Below, in pieces: positions 1-8,315 of a DNA stretch of 64,000 nt (positions within the stretch are counted from its first letter, which is position 1; each line of letters starts with the position of its first letter). Origin of the DNA: JAGVSR01 sp033765145 (lineage in GTDB: Bacteria > Pseudomonadota > Alphaproteobacteria > Rhizobiales > Hyphomicrobiaceae). Below the pieces are notes generated by a model. It saw only the letters and a program-made list of their open reading frames with translations, did no database searches and was not told the DNA's origin. The position numbers were made by a program, and so were the translations under genes. The stretch lies in NCBI GenBank assembly GCA_033765145.1, contig JANRIH010000008.1, forward strand, positions 1 through 64,000, read 5' to 3'.

Positions 1-135
1 GTGATGCCGGGGGACAACGTGTCGATGGATGTCGAACTCGTGTCGCCGATCGCGATGGAAGAGAAGGTCCGGTTCGCGATCCGCGAAGGCGGACGCACCG
101 TCGGCGCAGGCGTCGTCACCAAGATCGTCGAGTGA
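1..135 (+). CDS. tuf: Elongation factor Tu, C-terminal end (partial)
   Basis: The window opens inside a reading frame whose last 44 residues match the C-terminal beta-barrel domain of EF-Tu: a MPGDNV turn, then PIAMEEKVRFAIREGGRTVG and the closing GVVTKIVE before TGA. EF-Tu brings aminoacyl-tRNA to the ribosome as a GTP complex. The N-terminal GTPase part lies upstream of the window. It directly precedes rpsJ by 64 bases, the usual alphaproteobacterial order in which one tuf copy heads the S10 cluster. Confidence 0.96.
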   Translation: MMPGDNVSMDVELVSPIAMEEKVRFAIREGGRTVGAGVVTKIVE

Positions 136-199
136 GCGAGATAGGAATGGGGGAGGCGCGCGCAAGGGCGCTTCCTTCTATTTTGTGGGTTCCAGGAAC

Positions 200-508
200 A
201 TGAACGGCCAAAACATCCGCATCCGGCTCAAAGCGTTCGATCATCGAATACTCGATGCGTCGACGCGCGAGATCGTGAACACGGCGAAACGCACGGGTGC
301 CGAGGTGCGCGGGCCGATCCCGCTGCCGACCCGCATCGAGCGCTTCACTGTGAACCGGTCGCCGCACATCGACAAGAAGAGCCGCGAGCAGTTCGAGATG
401 CGGACGCACAAGCGCCTGCTGGACATCGTCGATCCGACTCCTCAGACGGTCGATGCGCTCATGAAGCTCGATCTCGCCGCGGGCGTCGACGTCGAGATCA
501 AGCTCTAG
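200..508 (+). CDS. rpsJ: 30S ribosomal protein S10
   Basis: A 102-residue protein with the S10 signature: N-terminal QNIRIRLKAFDHRILD, then GPIPLPTRIERFTVNRSPH and the conserved SREQFEMRTHKR. S10 sits in the 30S head and also acts as NusE in antitermination. The ATG at 200 gives the family's normal N-terminus; reading could extend upstream in frame into the tuf spacer, but that extension is low in similarity and rejected. It is the first gene of the S10 operon. No long leader like the one used for L4 autoregulation in enterobacteria fits in the 64-base spacer. Confidence 0.98.
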   Translation: MNGQNIRIRLKAFDHRILDASTREIVNTAKRTGAEVRGPIPLPTRIERFTVNRSPHIDKKSREQFEMRTHKRLLDIVDPTPQTVDALMKLDLAAGVDVEIKL

Positions 509-575
509 TTTCCACGGGTCCTCTGCCAGGCTCGAAGCCGGGCAAGATCCAAGAGAAGGAAGGAATGCGCAAGCC

Positions 576-1259
576 ATGCGTTCCGGAGTGATTGCACAGA
601 AGGTCGGCATGACCCGCATCTTTACCGATGCCGGGGAGCACGTGCCCGTGACGGTCTTGAAGCTCGAAAAGCTTCAGGTCGTCTCGCAGCGGACCGACGA
701 CAAGAACGGTTACACGGCGCTTCAGCTCGGTGCGGGCGAGCGCAAGGCGTCGCGGTTGACGAAGTCCGAAAAGGGCACGTTCGCCGTCGCCAACGTACCT
801 GCCAAGCGCAAGCTCGCGGAATTCCGTGTCTCGAAGGACAACCTGATCGACGTCGGTTCCGAGATCACGGCCGACCACTTCGTACCGGGTCAGTTCGTCG
901 ACGTGACCGGCACGAGCAAGGGCAAGGGGTTCGCGGGCGCCATGAAGCGCTGGAACTTCGGCGGTCTCCGCGCGACACACGGCGTTTCGGTCTCGCACCG
1001 CTCGCACGGTTCGACCGGTCAGCGCCAGGACCCCGGCAAGGTGTTCAAGGGCAAGAAGATGGCCGGCCATCTCGGCGACGAGCGCGTCACCACGCAGAAC
1101 CTCGTCGTAGCCAAGATCGACAAGGAGCGCGGCCTCCTCATGATACGCGGCGCCGTTCCGGGTTCGAAGGGCGGCTGGGTCATCGTCAAGGACGCCGTCA
1201 AGAAGGCGCCGAACGCCAATGCACCGGTTCCCGGCGCGTTCAAGAAGGAGCAGGCGTGA
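576..1259 (+). CDS. rplC: 50S ribosomal protein L3
   Basis: A 227-residue L3 with the family's start (RSGVIAQKVGMTRIF), the glycine-rich stretch KGKGFAGAMKRWNFGG and the SHGSTGQRQDPGKVFKGKKM loop that reaches the peptidyl-transferase centre and contains the glutamine normally methylated by PrmB. L3 is an early assembly protein of the large subunit. A purine-rich GAGAAGGAAGGA precedes the ATG. The stop overlaps the rplD start as TGATG, implying translational coupling. Confidence 0.98.
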   Translation: MRSGVIAQKVGMTRIFTDAGEHVPVTVLKLEKLQVVSQRTDDKNGYTALQLGAGERKASRLTKSEKGTFAVANVPAKRKLAEFRVSKDNLIDVGSEITADHFVPGQFVDVTGTSKGKGFAGAMKRWNFGGLRATHGVSVSHRSHGSTGQRQDPGKVFKGKKMAGHLGDERVTTQNLVVAKIDKERGLLMIRGAVPGSKGGWVIVKDAVKKAPNANAPVPGAFKKEQA

Positions 1260-1879
1260 TGAAAGCGCAAGTCACGACGCTCGATGCGGGCTCGGCCGGC
1301 GAGGTCGAACTCTCGGACGAGATCTACGGTCTCGAGCCCCGCCAGGACCTCATTCACCGCATGGTCCGCTATCAGCTGCTTAAGCGGATGGCGGGGACGC
1401 ATCATGCCCAGGACCGTTCGGAAGTGAACGTCACGGGCAAGAAGATGTACAAGCAGAAGGGTTCGGGCGGCGCGCGTCACGGCGACAAGTCCGTTCCCCA
1501 GTGGCGCGGTGGCGGCAAGGCGTTCGGTCCGAAGCCCCGCAGCCATGCGATCGAGCTTCCGAAGAAGGTGAGGGCGCTGGCGCTCCGTCATGCGCTATCG
1601 GCGAAGGCCAAGGCCGGCGAGATCATCGTTCTCGAAAAAGCATCGTCGACGGCGGGCAAGACCGCAGTACTTCGCAAGCAGTTCGAGAAGCTCGAACTCG
1701 GCAGCGCGCTCATCATCGACGGCGCGGATCTCGACCAGGGCTTCGCGCGCGCCGCGCGCAACATTCCGAACATCGATCTTTTGCCGGTGCAGGGGATCAA
1801 CGTCTACGACATCCTGCGCCGCAAGAAGCTGGTGCTGACGAAGGCCGCCATCGAGGCGCTGGAGGCGCGGTTCAAATGA
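1259..1879 (+). CDS. rplD: 50S ribosomal protein L4
   Basis: A 206-residue L4 (uL4) that lines the nascent-peptide exit tunnel. The conserved loop VTGKKMYKQKGSGGARHGDK and the RGGGKAFGPKPR element that reach the tunnel wall are present. I chose the ATG at 1259, which overlaps the rplC stop; a GTG one codon upstream is also open. The 3' end overlaps rplW in an ATGA. Confidence 0.97.
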   Translation: MKAQVTTLDAGSAGEVELSDEIYGLEPRQDLIHRMVRYQLLKRMAGTHHAQDRSEVNVTGKKMYKQKGSGGARHGDKSVPQWRGGGKAFGPKPRSHAIELPKKVRALALRHALSAKAKAGEIIVLEKASSTAGKTAVLRKQFEKLELGSALIIDGADLDQGFARAARNIPNIDLLPVQGINVYDILRRKKLVLTKAAIEALEARFK

Positions 1880-2172
1880 CAACGAAGCTCAAAGCCTACG
1901 ACGTGATCCTCTCGCCGGTCATCACAGAGAAGTCCACGCTCGTCTCCGAAGCCAACCAGGTGATCTTCAAGGTCGCGCCGACGGCTTCGAAGGGCGACAT
2001 CAAGTCGGCTGTCGAGAGCCTCTTCGGCGTCAAGGTCAAGGCCGTCAACACGCTCGTCCGCAAGGGCAAGCTCAAAATGTTCAAGGGCCGGCCGGCTCAG
2101 CTCGGCGATACCAAGAAAGCGATCGTCACGCTGGAGGCTGGACACTCCATCGACGTGACGACGGGTCTGTGA
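1876..2172 (+). CDS. rplW: 50S ribosomal protein L23
   Basis: A 98-residue L23 starting with ATG inside the rplD stop (ATGA). It has the family N-terminus (YDVILSPVITEKST) and the VKAVNTLVRKGKLKMFKGR region. L23 sits at the exit of the ribosomal tunnel and is the docking site for trigger factor and SRP. The frame is open far upstream within rplD, but only the part from 1876 is L23. Confidence 0.97.
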   Translation: MTTKLKAYDVILSPVITEKSTLVSEANQVIFKVAPTASKGDIKSAVESLFGVKVKAVNTLVRKGKLKMFKGRPAQLGDTKKAIVTLEAGHSIDVTTGL

Positions 2173-2182
2173 GGATCGAACA

Positions 2183-3004
2183 ATGGCGTTGAAGACATTC
2201 AGTCCGACCTCTCCGGGTCTGCGCCATCTGGTGCAGGTCGACCGCTCGCACCTTTGGAAGGGCGGACCGGTCAAGGCGCTCGTCGAGGGCAAATCGAAGT
2301 CCGGCGGCCGCAACGCACACGGGCGAATCACGACCCGGCACATCGGCGGCGGTCACAAGCAGAGCTATCGCCGCGTGGATTTCCGCCGGCGCAAGGCGGA
2401 TGTGCCGGCCGTCGTCGAGCGGCTCGAGTACGATCCCAATCGCACAGCATTCATCGCGCTCATCAAGTATCAGGATGGCGAACTCGCGTACATCCTGGCG
2501 CCTCAGCGCCTCGCGGTCGGTGATACGGTCGTGTCGGGTGCGAAGGTCGACGTCAAGCCCGGCAACGCGATGCAGCTCGCGAACATGCCGCTTGGCACGA
2601 TCGTCCACAACGTCGAGCTGAAGCCGGGTCGCGGTGGTCAGCTCGCGCGTTCGGCCGGTGCCTTTGTGCAGCTTGTTGGCCGCGATGCCGGCTGGGCGAT
2701 CCTGAAGCTCAATTCGGGTGAGACGCGCAAGGTTCGCTCGGAGTGCATGGCTTCGGTGGGTGCTGTCTCGAACCCAGATCACACCAACCGCGTCGTCGGC
2801 AAGGCCGGCCGCACGCGCTGGCTCGGCAAGCGTCCGACCGTTCGCTCCATTGCCATGAACCCGATCGACCACCCGAACGGTGGCCGTACGAAGGGCGGCA
2901 AGCATTGGGCGACGCCGTGGGGCAAGCCGACCAAGGGCTTCAAGACCCGCAAGAACAAGACTACGCAGAAGTTCATCATTCGCAGCCGCCATAAGGCCAA
3001 GTAA
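2183..3004 (+). CDS. rplB: 50S ribosomal protein L2
   Basis: A 273-residue L2 of normal length, with SGGRNAHGRITTRHIGGGHK, the GRGGQLARSAG motif, and the C-terminal MNPIDHPNGGRTKGG stretch that includes the conserved histidine next to the peptidyl-transferase centre. Ten bases separate it from rplW. Confidence 0.98.
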   Translation: MALKTFSPTSPGLRHLVQVDRSHLWKGGPVKALVEGKSKSGGRNAHGRITTRHIGGGHKQSYRRVDFRRRKADVPAVVERLEYDPNRTAFIALIKYQDGELAYILAPQRLAVGDTVVSGAKVDVKPGNAMQLANMPLGTIVHNVELKPGRGGQLARSAGAFVQLVGRDAGWAILKLNSGETRKVRSECMASVGAVSNPDHTNRVVGKAGRTRWLGKRPTVRSIAMNPIDHPNGGRTKGGKHWATPWGKPTKGFKTRKNKTTQKFIIRSRHKAK

Positions 3005-3034
3005 GGCGGCCGACGCGCCGAGGAGAGACCGACA

Positions 3035-3313
3035 GTGTCACGTTCTGTTTGGAAAGGCCCGTTCATCGACGGCTACCTTCTCAAGAAGGCCGAGAAGGTG
3101 CGTTCGTCGGGCCGCAATGAGGTCATCAAGATCTGGAGCCGCCGCTCCACGATCCTGCCTCACTTCGTCGGCCTGACGTTCGGTGTTCACAACGGCCAGA
3201 AGCACATCCCGGTTGCCATCACCGAGGATATGGTGGGTCATAAGTTCGGCGAGTTTGCGCCGACCCGCTCGTTCCCCGGCCACGGCGGCGACAAGAAAGC
3301 GGTGAAGAGGTAA
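3035..3313 (+). CDS. rpsS: 30S ribosomal protein S19
   Basis: A 92-residue S19 starting at GTG (3035), with the family start SRSVWKGPFIDGYLL and the C-terminal GHKFGEFAPTRSFPGHGGDK. It binds the 30S head with S13. The SD-like GAGGAGAGA lies upstream. The TAA stop overlaps the rplV ATG (TAATG). Confidence 0.97.
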   Translation: MSRSVWKGPFIDGYLLKKAEKVRSSGRNEVIKIWSRRSTILPHFVGLTFGVHNGQKHIPVAITEDMVGHKFGEFAPTRSFPGHGGDKKAVKR

Positions 3314-3765
3314 TGGGCAAGCCAAAGACAGAGCGGAGCCTCGCGGACAACGAGGCCAAAGCGGTCGCGCGAGGCATCCGGATCTCGCCGCAGAAGCTCA
3401 ATCTTGTTGCCGCGATGATCCGGGGCAAGAAGGTCAACGATGCGATCGCGGACCTCGAGTTCTCCCGGAAGCGCGTGGCGCAGGACGTGCGGAAGTGCGT
3501 CATGAGCGCCGTCGCGAACGCGGAAAATAATCACGGTCTCGACGTCGACACGCTCGTGGTCGCTGAGGCCTATGTCGGCAAGAACCTCATCATGAAGCGC
3601 TTCGCAGCACGCGGGCGCGGTCGTGGCGCGCCGATCATCAAGCCGTTCTCGCAGCTGACGATCGTCGTGCGCGAGAAGGCCGAGGAAGAGAAGGCCGCGA
3701 AGAAGGCCGGTAAAGGCCGGGCGAAGGCGTCGAGCGCGAGCGTACAAGAGAAGGGGGCCGAGTAA
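3313..3765 (+). CDS. rplV: 50S ribosomal protein L22
   Basis: A 150-residue L22 with the conserved RISPQKLNLVAAMIRGKKV segment and the RFAARGRGRGAPIIKPFSQL tunnel hairpin. It is about 40 residues longer than the E. coli protein. The extra C-terminus is a charged Glu/Lys/Ala tail (from about residue 122), a kind of extension found in other alphaproteobacteria. Both ends overlap neighbouring genes as TAATG. Confidence 0.96.
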   Translation: MGKPKTERSLADNEAKAVARGIRISPQKLNLVAAMIRGKKVNDAIADLEFSRKRVAQDVRKCVMSAVANAENNHGLDVDTLVVAEAYVGKNLIMKRFAARGRGRGAPIIKPFSQLTIVVREKAEEEKAAKKAGKGRAKASSASVQEKGAE

Positions 3766-4574
3766 TGGGTCACAAGGTCAATCCCGTCGGGCTGCGCGTT
3801 GGCATCAATCGCACCTGGGACAGCCGCTGGTTCGCCGCCCGCGGGGAGTACGGCAAGCTTCTCCACGAGGACATGGCGATCCGCGAGCACATCATGGCGC
3901 AGTCGCGCGCGGCCGGCATCTCGAAGGTCGTGATCGAGCGTCCGCACAAGAAGTGCCGTGTGACCATCCAGGCTTCGCGCCCGGGCGTTCTCATCGGCAA
4001 GAAGGGCGCGGATATCGACAAGCTTCGGGGTGAACTGGCACGCCTCACGGCGTCGGAAGTGCATCTCAACATCGTCGAAATCCGCAAGCCCGACATCGAC
4101 GCGACACTGGTTGCGGAATCGATCGCGCAGCAACTCGAGCGCCGCGTCGCGTTCCGCCGCGCCATGAAGCGCTCGGTCCAGACGGCGCTGCGTGCGGGTG
4201 CCGTCGGCATTCGTATCAACGTCGCGGGCCGGCTCGGCGGCGCGGAAATCGCGCGCACGGAGTGGTACCGCGAGGGCCGCGTGCCGCTTCATACCCTCCG
4301 CGCCGACATTGATTTCGGATACGGCCTGGCCAAGACGGCCTACGGCGTCATCGGCATCAAGGTCTGGATCTTCAAGGGCGAGATCATCGAGCACGATCCG
4401 ATGGCGTCGGAGAAGCGGGCGTTCGATTCGAGCAACGACAGCGGCATGCCGCGTCCGCGCCGCGATGACGGCGATCGCCGTGATCGCCGTGGCCCGCGCG
4501 GCGGTCGTGGCGGCCGTGGTGGTGGTGGCGGCGAAAGCCAAGAGCGCGCGGCTGAAACGGCCAGCGACGCCTGA
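3765..4574 (+). CDS. rpsC: 30S ribosomal protein S3 with Arg/Gly-rich tail
   Basis: A 269-residue S3: N-terminal GHKVNPVGLRVGI, the KH domain with RPGVLIGKKGADI, and the C-terminal GRLGGAEIARTEWYREGRVPL domain that forms part of the mRNA entry site and helicase. From about residue 223 it runs into a disordered tail rich in Arg, Asp and Gly with RGG-type repeats, about 35 residues longer than E. coli S3. Confidence 0.97.
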   Translation: MGHKVNPVGLRVGINRTWDSRWFAARGEYGKLLHEDMAIREHIMAQSRAAGISKVVIERPHKKCRVTIQASRPGVLIGKKGADIDKLRGELARLTASEVHLNIVEIRKPDIDATLVAESIAQQLERRVAFRRAMKRSVQTALRAGAVGIRINVAGRLGGAEIARTEWYREGRVPLHTLRADIDFGYGLAKTAYGVIGIKVWIFKGEIIEHDPMASEKRAFDSSNDSGMPRPRRDDGDRRDRRGPRGGRGGRGGGGGESQERAAETASDA

Positions 4575-4596
4575 GAACACGAAGGACTGAATTCCC

Positions 4597-5007
4597 ATGC
4601 TTCAACCAAAGCGCACCAAGTTCCGGAAGCAGTTCAAGGGCCGCATCCATGGCGTTGCCAAGGGCGGCACGGCGCTGAATTTCGGTGAGGTCGGCCTCAA
4701 GGCGGTCGAGCCCGAGCGCATCACGGCACGGCAGATCGAAGCGGCCCGCCGCGCGATCGCTCGTCATACGAAGCGCCAGGGGCGGCTCTGGACACGCATC
4801 TTCCCGGATGTGCCGGTGACGAAGAAGCCGGCCGAAGTCCGAATGGGTTCGGGCAAGGGCGGCATCGAGCTCTGGGTTGCGCGGGTAAAGCCCGGCCGCA
4901 TCCTTTTCGAGATCGGCGGCGTCAACCCGACAATCGCCAAGGAAGCGCTCGCGCTCGGCGCGGCGAAGCTTCCGATCAAGACACGGATCGTGACGCGTCT
5001 GACGTGA
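4597..5007 (+). CDS. rplP: 50S ribosomal protein L16
   Basis: A 136-residue L16 of standard length, beginning LQPKRTKFRKQFKGRIHG and carrying ARRAIARHTKRQGRLWTRIF and PVTKKPAEVRMGSGKG. It helps position tRNA in the A and P sites. The RMGSGKG arginine region is the one hydroxylated by YcfD in E. coli; whether that happens here is unknown. Confidence 0.98.
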   Translation: MLQPKRTKFRKQFKGRIHGVAKGGTALNFGEVGLKAVEPERITARQIEAARRAIARHTKRQGRLWTRIFPDVPVTKKPAEVRMGSGKGGIELWVARVKPGRILFEIGGVNPTIAKEALALGAAKLPIKTRIVTRLT

Positions 5008-5039
5008 CGCTGAACGGCAGGAACGAGTGAGGACGGACG

Positions 5040-5249
5040 ATGAAAGCGGCTGACATGAAGGGCCTTACGCTCGATCAGCTCGACGACCAGCTGGCGAAGC
5101 TCAAGAAGGAGCAGTTCAACCTGCGCTTTCAGCGAGCCTCGGGCCAGCTCGAGAGCACCTCGCGGATCCGCGAGGTGCGCCGCGACATCGCGCGTGTGAT
5201 GACGATTGCCCGCCAGAAGCGGGCCGGTGTCGCCCAGAAGGGCGCTTGA
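5040..5249 (+). CDS. rpmC: 50S ribosomal protein L29
   Basis: A 69-residue two-helix L29 with the signature LKKEQFNLRFQRASGQLEST and the C-terminal REVRRDIARVMTI helix. It sits beside L23 at the tunnel exit. A GAGTGAGGACGG stretch precedes the ATG. Confidence 0.97.
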   Translation: MKAADMKGLTLDQLDDQLAKLKKEQFNLRFQRASGQLESTSRIREVRRDIARVMTIARQKRAGVAQKGA

Positions 5250-5262
5250 GGAGAATTGAGAG

Positions 5263-5499
5263 ATGCCGAAGCGCGTCCTGCAGGGTGTGGTCGTTTCCGA
5301 CAAGAACGACAAGACGGTGGTGGTCCAGGTCGAGCGGCGCTTTACGCATCCGCTTCTGAAGAAGACCGTTCGCCGTACGAAGAAGTACCACGCTCACGAC
5401 GAGGCCAACACGTACAAGATCGGTGACAAGGTCTCCATCCAGGAGAGCGCACCGATCTCGAAGAAGAAGTGCTGGGTCGTGACGGACAAGGTGACCTGA
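5263..5499 (+). CDS. rpsQ: 30S ribosomal protein S17
   Basis: A 78-residue S17 OB-fold protein with VLQGVVVSDKNDKTVVVQVE, the HPLLKKTVRRTKKYHAHDE loop and the KVSIQESAPISKKKCW C-terminal motif. It is a primary 16S rRNA binder. The spacing to rpmC is 13 bases with GAGGAGAATTGAG as SD. Confidence 0.97.
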   Translation: MPKRVLQGVVVSDKNDKTVVVQVERRFTHPLLKKTVRRTKKYHAHDEANTYKIGDKVSIQESAPISKKKCWVVTDKVT

Positions 5500-5582
5500 G
5501 ACGGTTCGAACGCGAGTTCGACGTCGATGTTTCGAAGTGAGCGGCCGGTTCCGGCCGGCCGGGATAAGGAAGGAACGACGCG

Positions 5583-5951
5583 ATGATCCAGATGGAGACA
5601 AATCTCGACGTCGCCGACAATTCGGGCGCGCGCCGCGTCCAGTGCATCAAGGTGCTGGGCGGCTCGAAGCGCAAGTATGCCACGATTGGCGACACGATCG
5701 TCGTGTCGGTCAAGGAGGCTATTCCGAAGGGGCGCGTCAAGAAGGGCCAGGTGATGAAGGCGGTCGTCGTCCGCATCGCGAAGGGTGTGCGCCGGCCGGA
5801 CGGCTCGCTCATCCGGTTCGATCGGAACGCGGCCGTTCTCATCAACAACCAGGGCGAGCCGGTCGGTACGCGTATCTTCGGGCCCGTCACGCGCGAACTT
5901 CGCGCCAAGAACCACATGAAGATCGTTTCGCTCGCGCCGGAGGTGCTCTGA
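5583..5951 (+). CDS. rplN: 50S ribosomal protein L14
   Basis: A 122-residue L14 with the hallmark MIQMETNLDVADNSGAR start and the C-terminal FGPVTRELR. It forms inter-subunit bridges and is the binding site of silencing factor RsfS. Its TGA overlaps the rplX ATG as ATGA. Confidence 0.98.
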   Translation: MIQMETNLDVADNSGARRVQCIKVLGGSKRKYATIGDTIVVSVKEAIPKGRVKKGQVMKAVVVRIAKGVRRPDGSLIRFDRNAAVLINNQGEPVGTRIFGPVTRELRAKNHMKIVSLAPEVL

Positions 5952-6277
5952 TGAGCGCGCAGAAGATCAAGAAGGGCGACCACGTCATCGTGCTCGCCGG
6001 CCGCGACAAGGGCAAGCACGGCGAAGTTATCGAAGTGCGCCCGAAGGAGAACCGCGCGGTCGTCAGGGGCGTCAACGTCGTCCGCCGTCACCAGAAGCAG
6101 TCGGCGGGAACAGAGGGCGGCATCGTCTCGAAGGAGGCGGCGATCGACCTCTCGAACCTCGCCATCGAGGATCCCAAGGACGGCAAGCCGACGCGGGTCG
6201 GGTTCAAGCTCCTCGACGATGGCCGCAAGGTCCGGGTCGCCAAGCGCTCGGGCGAAGTCATTCCGGAGAAGAAGTAA
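5951..6277 (+). CDS. rplX: 50S ribosomal protein L24
   Basis: A 108-residue L24 starting at the ATG overlapping the rplN stop. The KOW motif is clear (KKGDHVIVLAGRDKGKHGEV), followed by VRGVNVVRRHQK. L24 initiates large-subunit assembly. The frame is open for another 400 bases upstream, but that part is antiparallel noise within rpsQ and rplN. Confidence 0.97.
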   Translation: MSAQKIKKGDHVIVLAGRDKGKHGEVIEVRPKENRAVVRGVNVVRRHQKQSAGTEGGIVSKEAAIDLSNLAIEDPKDGKPTRVGFKLLDDGRKVRVAKRSGEVIPEKK

Positions 6278-6280
6278 GCC

Positions 6281-6952
6281 ATGGCTGAGGACAAGAAGGG
6301 CCAGAAGGGAGCCAAGCCGCAGGGCGGTGGTGCTCCGGCCAAGGGCGGCAAGGCCGCCAAGGCGGCGCAGGGCGCGGCCGACTTCGTGACGAAGCCGCGG
6401 CCGGCCGACTATCGGCCGCGTATGAAGTCGCACTACGAAAAGGTCGTGCGCGGAAAGCTCGTCGAGAAGTTCGGCTACGCGAACCCCATGCAGGTGCCGC
6501 GGATCGAGAAGATCGTGCTCAACATGGGCGTCGGCGAAGCGACCGCGGACCGCAAGAAGGTCGAGAATGCCGCCGCCGATCTCGCCAAGATCGCCGGCCA
6601 GAAGCCGGTGCTGACCAAGGCGGCGAAGTCGATCGCGACGTTCAAAGTGCGCGAGGGCATGACGCTCGGCACGAAGGTCACGCTGCGCGGCGACCGCATG
6701 TACGAGTTCCTGGACCGTTTCGTCACGATCGCGCTGCCGCGCGTGAAGGACTTCCGCGGTCTCAATCCGAAGAGCTTCGACGGGCGTGGCAACTACGCCT
6801 GCGGGCTCAAGGAACACATCGTGTTCCCGGAAATCAATTACGACGATGTCGACCAGGTCTGGGGCATGGACGTCATCGTCGTGACGACGGCAAAGACAGA
6901 CGACGAAGCGCGCGAACTTCTGCGTGGCTTCAATTTCCCGTTCCGCAGCTAG
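6281..6952 (+). CDS. rplE: 50S ribosomal protein L5 with N-terminal extension
   Basis: A 223-residue protein, roughly 40 residues longer than the usual 179-185. The L5 core begins near residue 48 (MKSHYEKVV) and includes NPMQVPRIEKIVLNMGVGEA and the P-site loop TLRGDRMYEFLDR. Residues 2-40 are a low-complexity Lys/Gly/Ala/Gln extension (KKGQKGAKPQGGGAPAKGG). The ATG at 6281 follows rplX by three bases. An internal ATG at the core start (about 6422) lacks a strong SD, so I keep the long form. L5 binds 5S rRNA. Confidence 0.94.
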   Translation: MAEDKKGQKGAKPQGGGAPAKGGKAAKAAQGAADFVTKPRPADYRPRMKSHYEKVVRGKLVEKFGYANPMQVPRIEKIVLNMGVGEATADRKKVENAAADLAKIAGQKPVLTKAAKSIATFKVREGMTLGTKVTLRGDRMYEFLDRFVTIALPRVKDFRGLNPKSFDGRGNYACGLKEHIVFPEINYDDVDQVWGMDVIVVTTAKTDDEARELLRGFNFPFRS

Positions 6953-6999
6953 AGGACCTCGGACCACGCGTCAGTCCGAAAGGCCTTTGGAGGATATAA

Positions 7000-7305
7000 A
7001 TGGCGAAGACGAGCTCTATCGAGAAGAACAACCGGCGGCGTAAGCTTGCCGCGCAGTCGGCAGCGAAGCGGAAACGCTTGAAGGAGATCGCCAACGATCT
7101 CAAGCGTCCCGCAGAGGAGCGCTTCCAGGCGCGTCTCAAGCTCGCCGAAATGCCGCGCAACTCGAGCCCGACGCGCATCCGCAACCGGTGCGAGCTGACG
7201 GGCCGCGCGCGAGGCGTCTATCGCAAATTCAAACTGTGCCGCAACCAGCTGCGCGAACTCGCCAGCCAGGGTCGCATTCCTGGCATCGTGAAGTCGAGCT
7301 GGTAA
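7000..7305 (+). CDS. rpsN: 30S ribosomal protein S14 (zinc-free type)
   Basis: A 101-residue S14 of the long, zinc-independent form: it lacks the CxxC-x12-CxxC set of the short S14 and has the NRCELTGRARGVYRKF region. It carries AKTSSIEKNNRRRKL at the start. A GGAGG sits 6-7 bases before the ATG. Confidence 0.97.
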   Translation: MAKTSSIEKNNRRRKLAAQSAAKRKRLKEIANDLKRPAEERFQARLKLAEMPRNSSPTRIRNRCELTGRARGVYRKFKLCRNQLRELASQGRIPGIVKSSW

Positions 7306-7321
7306 GGGTGAGCGAAGTCCA

Positions 7322-7720
7322 ATGGCTATGAATGATCCGATTGGCGATATGCTGACCCGCATCCGGAATGCGCAGCTCCGCCGCCGCCCCAAAGTGATGA
7401 CGCCGGCTTCGAGCCTCCGGGCGCGCGTTCTCGACGTGCTCGCGGACGAAGGCTACATCCGGGGCTATGCCCGCATCGAACAGAAGGGCGCGCTGCCCGA
7501 GTTCGAAATCGAGCTGAAATATTACAACGGCCAGCCGGCCATCAAAGAGATCGAGCGCGTCTCGAAGCCGGGACGGCGCGTCTATTCTCCAGTCAAGGAC
7601 CTGAAGCCTTTCGCGAACGGTCTCGGCGTGTCGATCCTGTCGACGCCGAAGGGCGTCATGAGCGACAGCCGGGCCCGCGAGGAGAATGTCGGCGGCGAGG
7701 TCATCTGCAACGTCTTCTAA
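7322..7720 (+). CDS. rpsH: 30S ribosomal protein S8
   Basis: A 132-residue S8 with NDPIGDMLTRIRNAQ, the RVSKPGRRVY element and the C-terminal GLGVSILSTPKGVMSDSRAR motif that binds 16S helix 21. In E. coli S8 represses the spc operon by binding the rplE leader; no such structure was looked for beyond inspection here. Confidence 0.98.
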   Translation: MAMNDPIGDMLTRIRNAQLRRRPKVMTPASSLRARVLDVLADEGYIRGYARIEQKGALPEFEIELKYYNGQPAIKEIERVSKPGRRVYSPVKDLKPFANGLGVSILSTPKGVMSDSRAREENVGGEVICNVF

Positions 7721-7761
7721 CGAAAGCCCCGGGCAACCGGGCTCTGAAGGGTGAGGAACCC

Positions 7762-8304
7762 ATGTCACGCATCGGTAAAAAGCCTGTCGCCATTCCCGCC
7801 GGCATCACGCCCGCGGTTTCGGGGCAGACGGTCAAGATCAAGGGCCCCAAGGGCGAATTGTCGTTCACCTGTCCCGACCTCATCAAGGTCGAGAAGACGG
7901 CGGACGGCATCGAAGTTGCGCCGCGGAACGAGACCAAGATGGCCCGCTCCATGTGGGGCATGTCGCGCACCATGATCCAGAACATGATCAAGGGCGTGAC
8001 GGACGGCTATTCGCATACGCTCGAAATTCACGGCGTCGGCTTCAAGGCGTCGATGAAGGGCAAGGATCAGCTGACGCTCTCGGTCGGCTACAGCCACGAC
8101 GTGGTGATCAAGGTTCCGGCGGGCGTCGACGTCAAAGTCGGCGGCGCGAAGCAGGAGGTCGTCACCGTCTCCGGGATCGACAAGCAGGCGGTGGGCGAAC
8201 TCGCCTCTGTCATCCGCTCGTCGCGGAAGCCCGAGCCCTACCAGGGCAAGGGCGTGCGCTATCAAGGTGAGTTCATCTTCCGCAAGGAAGGCAAGAAGAA
8301 GTAA
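7762..8304 (+). CDS. rplF: 50S ribosomal protein L6
   Basis: A 180-residue L6 built of two similar domains. SRIGKKPVAIPAG opens the protein and the C-terminal RKPEPYQGKGVRYQGE motif contacts the sarcin-ricin loop region. Length is normal. Confidence 0.98.
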   Translation: MSRIGKKPVAIPAGITPAVSGQTVKIKGPKGELSFTCPDLIKVEKTADGIEVAPRNETKMARSMWGMSRTMIQNMIKGVTDGYSHTLEIHGVGFKASMKGKDQLTLSVGYSHDVVIKVPAGVDVKVGGAKQEVVTVSGIDKQAVGELASVIRSSRKPEPYQGKGVRYQGEFIFRKEGKKK

Positions 8305-8315
8305 GGACGCCAGCC

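Noticed and set aside
5342..6967. Long open frame of 541 codons on the minus strand across rpsQ-rplE
   Set aside because: It is antisense to genes with clear ribosomal signatures and gives Arg/Leu/Val-rich nonsense. High GC makes such long shadow frames common here.
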